From assembly GCA_028870705.1 (NCBI GenBank), contig JAGWPD010000095.1:1-32976 (forward strand): 32,976 nt of DNA. The letters run 5' to 3'. The position numbers and the translations under genes were made by a program. This stretch comes from Gammaproteobacteria bacterium. Lineage in GTDB: Bacteria; Pseudomonadota; Gammaproteobacteria; Steroidobacterales; Steroidobacteraceae. The notes under the pieces are model-generated. The model worked only from the letters and a program-made list of their open reading frames with translations, did no database searches and was not told the DNA's origin. Of this stretch, positions 15,990 to 23,121 are shown one piece after another. Position 1 is the stretch's first letter; the number at the start of each line of letters is the position of its first letter.

Positions 15990-16326
15990 GTCCAACCTCC
16001 ATTCACTACCTGCGATCGGGCAGGCGCTTGCTGTGCAGTTCCTTGGACGCGGGCGGCAGGTCGAATCAATCGCTGGCTCGAAGCCCGGGCCGTCGGCATT
16101 CCGCGACAATTTGCCTCGCCGGAGTCGCGACCTGATCAACAAATATCAGGCCGCTGCCGCGATGCTGCCAGCTCGGGAAACCTGCCGTCGCGGCTTGTAA
16201 AGTCGCAGGAACGCCGCATTGCCGCTCGGTCCTGCCAAGGCGTGACTAAACATGGCGACATAAGCACTGCCTCATGGTTATGGCATTACCGCAGCATCAT
16301 GCGTGACGCTCCGCGAACCCGAGCTC
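15990..16326. other. Intergenic region upstream of the Asp-rich protein gene
   Basis: This 337-bp stretch lies between the stop of the glycosyltransferase gene and the start of the small acidic protein. It must carry the promoter of the latter. The one structure I can see is a perfect 6-bp inverted repeat with an 8-base AT-rich spacer at 16131-16150 (CCTGAT, ATCAGG), about 145 bp upstream of the start. No protein-like frame is present. Confidence 0.45.
16131..16150. promoter_or_regulatory. Inverted repeat, possible operator
   Basis: CCTGAT at 16131-16136 and ATCAGG at 16145-16150 are perfectly complementary around the AT-rich spacer CAACAAAT. It sits in the upstream region of the small acidic protein gene. 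It could be a regulator site; no protein can be named. Confidence 0.25.
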
Positions 16327-18018
16327 TCAATTGCGAATCAATGCATAGTTTTGAGCCGCTATCCCCGGATAGTCGATAGGAGTCACGGCGAATCGACCGG
16401 GGTGCGTCGCGAACTCACCGTTGTGAAGATCGTCCTTTTCGATCAACAGAGCCGCAGGTCGGTTGTTGCCCAGAAAATCAGTGGCGGCCTGGAAAGTCTC
16501 GTGGACCGGCAGCTTGCTTTGCAGATAGAACGTCATGCACCCGGTGACGTGCGGAGCATCGGTGCCCAAGGCAATCTGCCGACCTTTTCGCATTTGTTGC
16601 AACAGGCTATCGGCCACGGGCTTGCACGAACGCTGCGGGTCATAGCATTGCGTGAAGAACACCAAGCCAATCATCAGCAGCAACGTAATCGTACCGGGGA
16701 AAGCATCGGCCAGACGTTCTCGTCTCTCGGTGCGCAATTGAGAGCCTGCATACCCGACGACACCAACGATCATTCCGGTCAAGGCTACGCCGGCGAGAAG
16801 GTACATCGCGCCAGCTCGAGGTGCGGCTACACGGATGATGTCGATGCCGCCAGTGTAGCGAGTAAGCAAGCCTTGCGGTGCAAGATAGAGGCTGATGATG
16901 ATTAGCGGCGGCAGCAACGCGACGATGCCCGCGCAAAGACCCGCTAGCACGATTGTCCACTTGTCGAAGGGCGAGTTCCAGCGCGTCAGAGCTGTGTCCA
17001 ACCAGACGGCGGTGAGATAGAAGAGAATCGGCAACATCGGCAAGGCGTACTCGGAGACCTTCGCGGAGGAAGCATGCAAGATCAGCAACATGACGACGAG
17101 CGCGAATTTCAGGTAAACGGAAAAATCCGAGTGCGCCGGCGCGCTGCGTCGAAACCAGTAGTAGAGCGCGGCAGGCACCAAGACTACCCACGGCAATATG
17201 CGTGGCGGCAAGTCCCACAAATAGTAGAAGAGTCCCTCCTTGTGGACAAAATAGGGATCAACCGGAAGACTGGCATCCGAAAAGGTGAAGAAGCGTCCAA
17301 GTTGGTTGTCTACGAAGATAATCCGCAAATACTCTTCGCCACCGACAAGCCAAACGCGGTACGCCCAGATGCCGACCAGCAGGGAAAATACCGGTAAGTA
17401 GAGCGTCGGCAACAGGAAGAACCATCGCCACTGCCGACGGTATGCCAGGAAGGCCATGATGGGTATCCACACGAACACCACACCTACGAGTCCCTTGGCA
17501 AAAAAGGCCACGGATGAGGCGAGAAGAAACGGGGCAAATTCCAACGTGCGGTTCCGGTGCCGCGAATAGGCCCACCAGAAGAGCTGCATGCTGAGAATGA
17601 CCACGAATACGAGCGTGGCATCGGTGAGTACGCTTTTCGAGTACTCGAGGTAGAGAAGCGACCCCGTGCAAAGAAAGGCGGCGCACAGTCCGACTCGCGG
17701 GCTGTGCTCTCGGCGCCCCCAATAATAGACGATGAGCACGGCGCCCCAGCCATAGAGGGCAGAGGGCATGCGAATGAGTGCTTCGTTGAGGCGGCCCGTC
17801 ACGCGAATGAGCACCAGGGCGGTCCAGTGCATCAACGGCGGTTTCTCCAGGTATGGCTGCCCATTGAGCAGTGGGACTGCCCAGGACCCAGCATCGTGCA
17901 TCCCCCATATCATCCCGGCGCCCACTGTATCCATGGGTGCCCACAGGCCATGGTCAAAGATGCCCAGGAAATAGACCAGGCTGAGGATCAACAGGAGTCT
18001 CGTCGAGTTCGTGATCAT
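16327..18018 (-). CDS. ArnT-like glycosyltransferase, GT39/GT83 family integral membrane protein
   Basis: The product is 563 aa with about 11-13 membrane helices. The first periplasmic loop carries the expected layout: WAPMDTVGAGMIWGMHDAG with an acidic residue (D30), then VPLLNGQPYLEKPPLMHW, the hallmark E-K-P-P motif of ArnT-type lipid-phosphate-dependent glycosyltransferases. Later helices include a conserved FFAKGLVGVVF segment and the SAKVSEYALPMLP block, which resembles the R/K-x-x-Y-x-L-P motif of the family. It should transfer a sugar from a polyprenyl-phosphate donor to an envelope acceptor such as lipid A or a protein, on the periplasmic side. The C-terminal 90 residues form a soluble domain. 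The gene is visibly richer in A+T than its neighbours, suggesting transfer. No arnBCADEF genes are adjacent. Confidence 0.87.
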   Translation of the reverse strand: MITNSTRLLLILSLVYFLGIFDHGLWAPMDTVGAGMIWGMHDAGSWAVPLLNGQPYLEKPPLMHWTALVLIRVTGRLNEALIRMPSALYGWGAVLIVYYWGRREHSPRVGLCAAFLCTGSLLYLEYSKSVLTDATLVFVVILSMQLFWWAYSRHRNRTLEFAPFLLASSVAFFAKGLVGVVFVWIPIMAFLAYRRQWRWFFLLPTLYLPVFSLLVGIWAYRVWLVGGEEYLRIIFVDNQLGRFFTFSDASLPVDPYFVHKEGLFYYLWDLPPRILPWVVLVPAALYYWFRRSAPAHSDFSVYLKFALVVMLLILHASSAKVSEYALPMLPILFYLTAVWLDTALTRWNSPFDKWTIVLAGLCAGIVALLPPLIIISLYLAPQGLLTRYTGGIDIIRVAAPRAGAMYLLAGVALTGMIVGVVGYAGSQLRTERRERLADAFPGTITLLLMIGLVFFTQCYDPQRSCKPVADSLLQQMRKGRQIALGTDAPHVTGCMTFYLQSKLPVHETFQAATDFLGNNRPAALLIEKDDLHNGEFATHPGRFAVTPIDYPGIAAQNYALIRN

Positions 18019-18499
18019 GAGCTCTGGTGGCGCATTCCCGGTGTGCCCGCTGGTCCGTCGCTGAAGACAGCAAGGCCGCTGTGCGATGTGAAGCTCCGGT
18101 TGGCCCCGTCACTTCCTGCCAACTCAACGGCGCAAACTTCAAGGAGAGCTGCGCCGATCACACTGGGCTCATGGCCTTGAGGCGAATCTGTGGGGTGGCC
18201 CGCTTTTGGCCAGGCACCGGCAATACGACGCTGTTCGCGGGATTCGCATGTACAGCGGGTGTTGCGGCAAATGGGCTTTCGGCTGCGTAGGCCATGCCCG
18301 CAGGAGGCCAGTCGGATCCACTGCAAGTCGCCACAGGCAAGAATGAAACTGCGGCGCTTGGCAGGCCGTGCCGGGACTGAACTAGGGCGTCTGGACGAAC
18401 GCCACTCCCAGCAACACGGCGCCCGTTACCGCATGAGGGTGGCCCCCCGAGATCAAGGACCCGCCTCGCCACGAACCACTGCCGCCGGGAGATGGGTCA
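18019..18499. other. Intergenic region without a recognisable gene
   Basis: About 480 bp lies between the glycosyltransferase start and the small hypothetical gene, whose transcripts both read leftwards. Open frames exist on both strands, for example 18158-18472 on the minus strand with a segment SVVLPVPGQKRATPQIRLKA. None has a credible start with ribosome binding site plus protein-like composition. It probably carries the promoter of the glycosyltransferase gene and remnants of other sequence. Confidence 0.4.
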
Positions 18500-19009
18500 T
18501 CAGTCCGGCAACGCGACCCAGACATCGCGGATCGCCTTGATGGCGAGTGCCTGCATGGAGGGTGCCTCGGCGCCTTGCCGGATCCGCCGCATCACATCGT
18601 CCGCGAGCGCCAACGCCTCGCCATTCACGGTGTTCTGCAGCAGCAGGTCCGAAAAATCCTTGACTTCGAGGCTGCCCATCGACCGATTTTCGAGCCGCTC
18701 GGATCGCGGCGGCAGCCAGTCGCAACTCGCTGCGGGCGTGTGCTGGCGGATGACCTCTCCTACATAGAACGTGGTGGCTATGACGGTCGTCAGCAGCGAG
18801 GCGACCGCCACTGCGCTGAATTGGGCATGTATTGCCAGCAGGTAATCATCCAGATGACGCAGACTGCCCACGCTAAGGTCGAGCTGCTTCCGGTCCAGTA
18901 CCTCGGGACAGGCGATGCGGTATTCGACGCGGTTGCCGACATTGCCGCGCAGCAGGCCCATGTAGAAGCTGGTCAATGCCGACAGATCGGGGTCAAGGTC
19001 GCGCTTCAT
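18500..19009 (-). CDS. Hypothetical protein, unknown family
   Basis: The product is 169 aa from ATG 19009 (MKRDLDPDLSALTSFYMGLL). An upstream in-frame start at 19081 would add 24 basic, poorly protein-like residues. The composition is ordinary for a folded soluble protein: LRGNVGNRVEYRIACPEVLD, SLRHLDDYLLAIHAQ, an Ala/Val/Thr-rich segment (SAVAVASLLTTVIATTFYVG) that could be a membrane helix or buried helix, and a C-terminal helical part (ALADDVMRRIRQGAEAP). I do not recognise the family. It diverges from the ECF sigma gene at 19153, with about 140 bp of shared upstream DNA. Confidence 0.65.
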   Translation of the reverse strand: MKRDLDPDLSALTSFYMGLLRGNVGNRVEYRIACPEVLDRKQLDLSVGSLRHLDDYLLAIHAQFSAVAVASLLTTVIATTFYVGEVIRQHTPAASCDWLPPRSERLENRSMGSLEVKDFSDLLLQNTVNGEALALADDVMRRIRQGAEAPSMQALAIKAIRDVWVALPD

Positions 19010-19122
19010 GAAGCGTACATCCACAAGGTTCCGGTTCGAAACGACGGCATGCGACCGTTTAGACGAACGCCGCCGGGCCAATCATTCGATGGATTCCCGG
19101 GTCCGAATACGTCTAATCTGGA

Positions 19123-19142
19123 GCCCTGCAGAGCTACAGGGC
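19123..19142 (+). promoter_or_regulatory. Hairpin overlapping the likely ribosome binding site of the ECF sigma gene
   Basis: GCCCTG (19123-19128) and CAGGGC (19137-19142) pair perfectly over 6 bp with an 8-base loop. The 3' arm contains the only purine-rich stretch (AGGGCGG) close to the GTG start at 19153. Folding would therefore mask it and could limit translation of the sigma factor. Confidence 0.3.
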
Positions 19143-19152
19143 GGTAGAGCGG

Positions 19153-19776
19153 GTGTACGAAGAAGACCAGGCGCTGGTCAGGCTGCTCTGCCAGGGCGAC
19201 GAGGCGGCGTATCGACGGTTTTTCGACGCCTATGCTCGGCGGTTGGCGGCGTTCGTCCAGCGCCGCATGGGCGGCGACCAGTTTGCGGTGGAGGATGTGG
19301 TCCAGAACGCGTTCATTCGTGCCGTCCGCGGCCTGCCCCAATATCGCGGCCAGGCCAGCCTGTATACGTGGCTGTGTGCCGTGGCGCGCAGCGAAATCGT
19401 GGACGAGCTGCGCCGGCGCGGCCGTAGTCCCAGGACCCTCAGTCTGGATGGGAGCACCGGAGTGGCCGCTTTGGTGGAAACTCTTCATCCAGTAGACGAT
19501 CCGCAAGGACCACGCCATGCCGAAAGCGCCGATTCCCTCGAGAGAGTCGCGCGGGTACTGGCGCAATTGCCGGCCCGATTTGCGGTTGCACTGGAAGGCA
19601 AATACGGTGACGAGTTGAGCGTGCGCGAGCTGAGCCGGCAACTTGGCCAGTCGGAAGCCGCGACGCAATCCCTGCTCGCCAGGGCGCGCGACGCGTTCAT
19701 CAAAGCATGGGAGGCTGACGGTCAGGTTCCCCCAGTCGAATCAGCCGGATTCGACGCTGGCCCGACGGACACGTGA
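19153..19776 (+). CDS. ECF RNA polymerase sigma factor, FecI-like position
   Basis: The product is 207 aa from a GTG at 19153. Region 2 covers about residues 23-92: FFDAYARRLAAFVQRRMGG, FAVEDVVQNAFIRAVRGLPQ with the D-V-V-Q-x-x-F core motif, and LYTWLCAVARSEIVDELRRR. Region 4 covers about 131-190: VARVLAQLPARFAVALEGKY, then LSVRELSRQLGQSEAATQSL for DNA binding. The tail is Pro/Asp-rich. The stop overlaps the GTG of the FecR gene by 4 bp, and a TonB receptor follows, so this is the cytoplasmic output of a cell-surface signalling operon. It probably controls the receptor gene itself. No ECF promoter could be assigned with confidence in the 140 bp upstream. Confidence 0.9.
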   Translation: MYEEDQALVRLLCQGDEAAYRRFFDAYARRLAAFVQRRMGGDQFAVEDVVQNAFIRAVRGLPQYRGQASLYTWLCAVARSEIVDELRRRGRSPRTLSLDGSTGVAALVETLHPVDDPQGPRHAESADSLERVARVLAQLPARFAVALEGKYGDELSVRELSRQLGQSEAATQSLLARARDAFIKAWEADGQVPPVESAGFDAGPTDT

Positions 19777-20765
19777 CCACCAAGGCGCCTGATCGTGGTG
19801 AATCGCGCGGCGAAATGCGCCTGCGCGAATATCTGCGCACGCGTCCGTTGGCCGAGGATTCCCTGGCTCGCATGCGCGATGCCGTGGCCGCGGAATGGCG
19901 TTCGTCCACGCAGCGCAGGCGGATGCAGCGACGGGTCGCACTGTGGGCAATGACGGGGGCAGCGGCTGCCATCAGCGCAGTCTGGATTGCCAGTCCCTGG
20001 TTCGCGCCGGCGCCCGGATTGCCGCTGGGCACCGTGTCTGGGGTCACCGCGGACAGCCTGTACGAACTTCGAGCATGGCGGCGGGATTCCGCATTGACCG
20101 CCGGTCAGCCAGTGCGGGCGGGTATGAAGCTGGAGGCGCGCCAGACGGCGGACATAAGCCTGCAGGGTGGTGGCACGCTGCTGCTGCGGGCAGGCACGCG
20201 TGCCCGCGGCGTGGACGGCCACACGCTCTATCTGGAATCCGGCACCGTCTACGTCGACATCGACCCCGCGTACGAGCGGGGTACGCTGGAAATTTTGACG
20301 CCGCGGGGCTCGGTCAGACATACCGCGACCGAATTCGAGGTGGCCGTAGGCACGAGCGGGGAGCGCGTACGGGTTCGCGAGGGCGCGGTGCTGGTTGGCA
20401 GCGCCAGGGCGACCCGGTCGCTGACCGCGGGCGACGAGTTGACTCAGGCGGCTGACGGTACGACTCAACTGCGGCGCATCGACAGCACGGACCCCGCATG
20501 GAAATGGGTCGAGGAAAGCAGCACGGTTCCGGATGCCGATGGCAAGCCAGTCGCCTTCCTGCTGGCCTGGGTGGCGAGGCGCTCGGGCCGCTCCGTACAA
20601 TATGCCGATGCGCACGCACGTGAGATGGCCGAGAAGACCATCCTGCATGGATCGGTTCGTGGCCTCGACGCCGCCGCCGCCTTGCGCACCGCCGTCTCCA
20701 CCACGACGCTGCGATGCGAGTTCCGCCCGAAAGTCCTGTGGGTCGCGGCGGCTGGAACCCGGTAG
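19773..20765 (+). CDS. FecR-type anti-sigma/transmembrane regulator with C-terminal STN-like domain
   Basis: The product is 330 aa, starting at GTG 19773 inside the stop of the sigma gene (GTGA overlap). Residues 1-54 form a cytoplasmic helical domain rich in Arg, presumably binding the sigma factor; it does not look like the usual DUF4880 domain. A membrane segment spans about 55-77. The periplasmic FecR domain covers about 105-225: AGMKLEARQTADISLQGGGT, YLESGTVYVDIDP, TPRGSVRHTATEFEV, RVREGAVLVG. The C-terminus (about 258-325) has the strand-helix pattern of an STN domain: VAFLLAWVARRSGRSVQYAD, LDAAAALRTAV, TTLRCEFRPKVLWVA. The following receptor has its own STN domain, so the two may contact each other in the periplasm. 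Confidence 0.87.
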   Translation: MTTKAPDRGESRGEMRLREYLRTRPLAEDSLARMRDAVAAEWRSSTQRRRMQRRVALWAMTGAAAAISAVWIASPWFAPAPGLPLGTVSGVTADSLYELRAWRRDSALTAGQPVRAGMKLEARQTADISLQGGGTLLLRAGTRARGVDGHTLYLESGTVYVDIDPAYERGTLEILTPRGSVRHTATEFEVAVGTSGERVRVREGAVLVGSARATRSLTAGDELTQAADGTTQLRRIDSTDPAWKWVEESSTVPDADGKPVAFLLAWVARRSGRSVQYADAHAREMAEKTILHGSVRGLDAAAALRTAVSTTTLRCEFRPKVLWVAAAGTR

Positions 20766-23052
20766 CTGGAAGTTTGCCGGCTGGATCGCCTGCTGGCTGC
20801 CGCTGCTCGCTCCGGGCCTGTCGCAGGCTGCCGCCAGTCAACCCGTCAGCGCGCTGATCGATGCCTTGCGGCGAGATGGCATCGAAATTCTGTACAGCTC
20901 CGAACAGGTACCCGATGACTGGTTGATCGCGACCGACGGCGAAAAGTCCAGCGGGCTGGAACGGCTGGCAACCGTGCTGGCGACGCGTCAGCTCCGTTTG
21001 AGCCTCATCGCGCCAAATCATTATGTGATCGAATGGATGGCCGCGCAGCCTGCGCATCCGACAGCAGCGCCGGCAAGCACGGATGAGCCGCGCGTGGACA
21101 GACTGGATGAGATCCTGGTCCGCGCGAGCCGCTACTCCCTGAATCAGGCCGCCGATCGCAATGCTGCGACCCTCAATGAGCGACGCATCGCCGATGCGCC
21201 GGGCACCGCCAATGATGTGCTGCAGGCGGTGCAACTGCTGCCGGGAATCGCCGCCATCGATTCCTCGCAACCCCACGTGCGCGGCTCCGCCCCCGATGAC
21301 GTGCTGATCCTCTACGATCATGTCCCGGTGTCCGATCCCTATCATTTGCGGGGATTCCCCAACATGGCGGGCATGTTTGACGCATTGACGGTGGACCGGA
21401 TAGACGTCTACACCGGCGCGTTCCCGGCACGCTACGGCGATCGCAGCGGGGGCGTGATTGACATTGCCGCGCGCCAGCCGGCACGCGGCCTGGAGAACAT
21501 ACTGCAGGTCAGCACCACGACCCAGCTGCTGGCCAGCTCCGGGCTCAGCGGGCGCGGCAGCTCGTGGAATCTGGCCATCCGGCGCCTGCATCCGAATGTC
21601 GCGGTCGAGACGGCAGCCGGTGAAGTGGACCAGCCTGCGCTGCTCGACGGGCTGGCGCGGGTCCAATGGCCGTGCGGCGAGGGCAACCGATGCACGGCGG
21701 GTGCACTGTTGATGCAGGATGAGATCAGCCTCAGTGGCGAGCTCAGTGCGGCCAGCGCCCATGCACTCTATCGCGACGAACATGCCTGGGTAGCGGTGGA
21801 GGCCGCGACCGAGGCGGCGTCGCTCCGCCGCGCAACGCTCAGCGTGGCGCATTCGGAGCGGCGGCGCGACGGGAGCCTTGCTTACCCAAGCGTCGTCACG
21901 GGCCGCGTCAGTGAGGACCGGGACATTCGCAGCGTGTCATATTCCGCTGAATGGCGCCTGCGGACCGCGGCCGATCAATCCTGGTCCATCGGCACCGACG
22001 GCGGATATGCGGACGGCGAGAGCCACTACGAAAGGACGGCCGCCTTCGCCCCCGCTGCCGCCGCAGCCTTTGGCAGATCGGCCTCGGCACAGCAGCTCGC
22101 TGACGCGGCGCCGATCGCCGTACGCACCGCCGCGTTTGGAGATTATCACGCGAGCATGGGGCCGCACGGCGACTGGGAAATCGGCGGCCGTCTCGACTGG
22201 CGGCGCTTCAGCATGAGCCCGTCGATTCTGAGCTGGAGTCCACGCCTGCATGCCCGCGTGCAGCTGTCGCCGCAGTGGCAGGCATTTGGCGGCTGGGGCG
22301 TGTACCGCCAGTCGCAGCGACCGGATGAATGGCGGCTCGAGGAGGGCCAGCAGACTGTGGATCCCCTGCAAACGGTGGAGCAGGCCATCGTGGGTCTGAA
22401 CGGCTCAGCATCCCCATCGCTGCAATGGCGGGTTGAGGCCTATGACAAGCGCTGGGACCATCCGGCGCCTTACCTGGAGAATCTGCTGGGCGGCCAGACG
22501 CTGCTGCCGGACCTGTCGCCCGATCGTGTGGCCATCCGGCCGACCAGCGCGCGCGCTTGGGGAGTCGAGTTCAGCGGTCACGCCGCATTGGGTCGCTGGA
22601 CGATTGACGGCAATATCACCCGCTCCAGTGCGCAGGATCTGGTCGGCGATGTCTGGACTGACCGAAGCTGGCAGCAAGGACTGGCGCTGGCCGCGGACAT
22701 CAGCTGGCGGATTCCGAGCTGGACGCTGGGCGCCACCATTCATTGGCACAGCGGCTGGCCGCGCACTCCCCTGCTCCCGGCAAGCGCAGCCGCCGGTGGC
22801 GCCGGGTGGGCGGTCGGGCCGCGCAACTCCGGGTCGTGGCCGCCGTTCTTCTCCGCAAACATCCGCGCCGCCTGGCACCGGGCGTGGGCGCGCACGGAAC
22901 TGGAGGTATTCGCGGAAGTGGGCAACGCGACCAATCACCCCAACCCCTGCTGCGTGGCGCTCATCGGTGGCGAGGCCACCCCGAGCGCAGACCTGCTGGG
23001 CTATTGGCGGCCGCGCACCCTGGGCGCCGGCTTTACCCTGCGGCGACGCTGA
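20647..23052 (+). CDS. TonB-dependent outer-membrane receptor with N-terminal STN signalling domain
   Basis: The frame is continuous to 23052. The start is uncertain: ATG 20647 (801 aa) overlaps FecR by about 120 bp, and the signal peptide (FAGWIACWLPLLAPGLSQA) begins only about 40 residues in. No better ATG/GTG/TTG lies closer. After the signal comes an STN domain (DNA about 20845-21040: SALIDALRRDGIEILYSSEQ, LATVLATRQLRLSLIAPNHY). A TonB-box-like LDEILVRA follows, then a plug (NDVLQAVQLLPGIAAID, PHVRGSAPDDVLILYDHVPV, RIDVYTGAFPARYGDRSGG) and a beta barrel. Barrel landmarks include EVFAEVGNATNHPNPCCVA near the C-terminus. The protein ends in LRRR instead of the usual terminal Phe/Trp. The substrate is unknown. 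It forms an operon with the sigma and FecR genes. Confidence 0.85.
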   Translation: MDRFVASTPPPPCAPPSPPRRCDASSARKSCGSRRLEPGSWKFAGWIACWLPLLAPGLSQAAASQPVSALIDALRRDGIEILYSSEQVPDDWLIATDGEKSSGLERLATVLATRQLRLSLIAPNHYVIEWMAAQPAHPTAAPASTDEPRVDRLDEILVRASRYSLNQAADRNAATLNERRIADAPGTANDVLQAVQLLPGIAAIDSSQPHVRGSAPDDVLILYDHVPVSDPYHLRGFPNMAGMFDALTVDRIDVYTGAFPARYGDRSGGVIDIAARQPARGLENILQVSTTTQLLASSGLSGRGSSWNLAIRRLHPNVAVETAAGEVDQPALLDGLARVQWPCGEGNRCTAGALLMQDEISLSGELSAASAHALYRDEHAWVAVEAATEAASLRRATLSVAHSERRRDGSLAYPSVVTGRVSEDRDIRSVSYSAEWRLRTAADQSWSIGTDGGYADGESHYERTAAFAPAAAAAFGRSASAQQLADAAPIAVRTAAFGDYHASMGPHGDWEIGGRLDWRRFSMSPSILSWSPRLHARVQLSPQWQAFGGWGVYRQSQRPDEWRLEEGQQTVDPLQTVEQAIVGLNGSASPSLQWRVEAYDKRWDHPAPYLENLLGGQTLLPDLSPDRVAIRPTSARAWGVEFSGHAALGRWTIDGNITRSSAQDLVGDVWTDRSWQQGLALAADISWRIPSWTLGATIHWHSGWPRTPLLPASAAAGGAGWAVGPRNSGSWPPFFSANIRAAWHRAWARTELEVFAEVGNATNHPNPCCVALIGGEATPSADLLGYWRPRTLGAGFTLRRR

Positions 23053-23065
23053 GCCCGGGGACGCC

Positions 23066-23083
23066 AGTCGCGCTACCGCGACT
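23066..23083. terminator. Possible bidirectional terminator hairpin
   Basis: AGTCGCG and CGCGACT are perfectly complementary (7 bp) around the loop CTAC, between the convergent TonB receptor and cytochrome-fusion genes. It has the right place for a shared terminator but lacks a T-run on either side. Confidence 0.35.
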
Positions 23084-23121
23084 CGGATGCCCGCACCTCG
23101 ATCGCCACGCGGGGTGCCGGC

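Noticed and set aside
20314-21852. 512-aa open frame on the minus strand
   Set aside because: It is antisense to the FecR and TonB receptor genes, both with clear domains.
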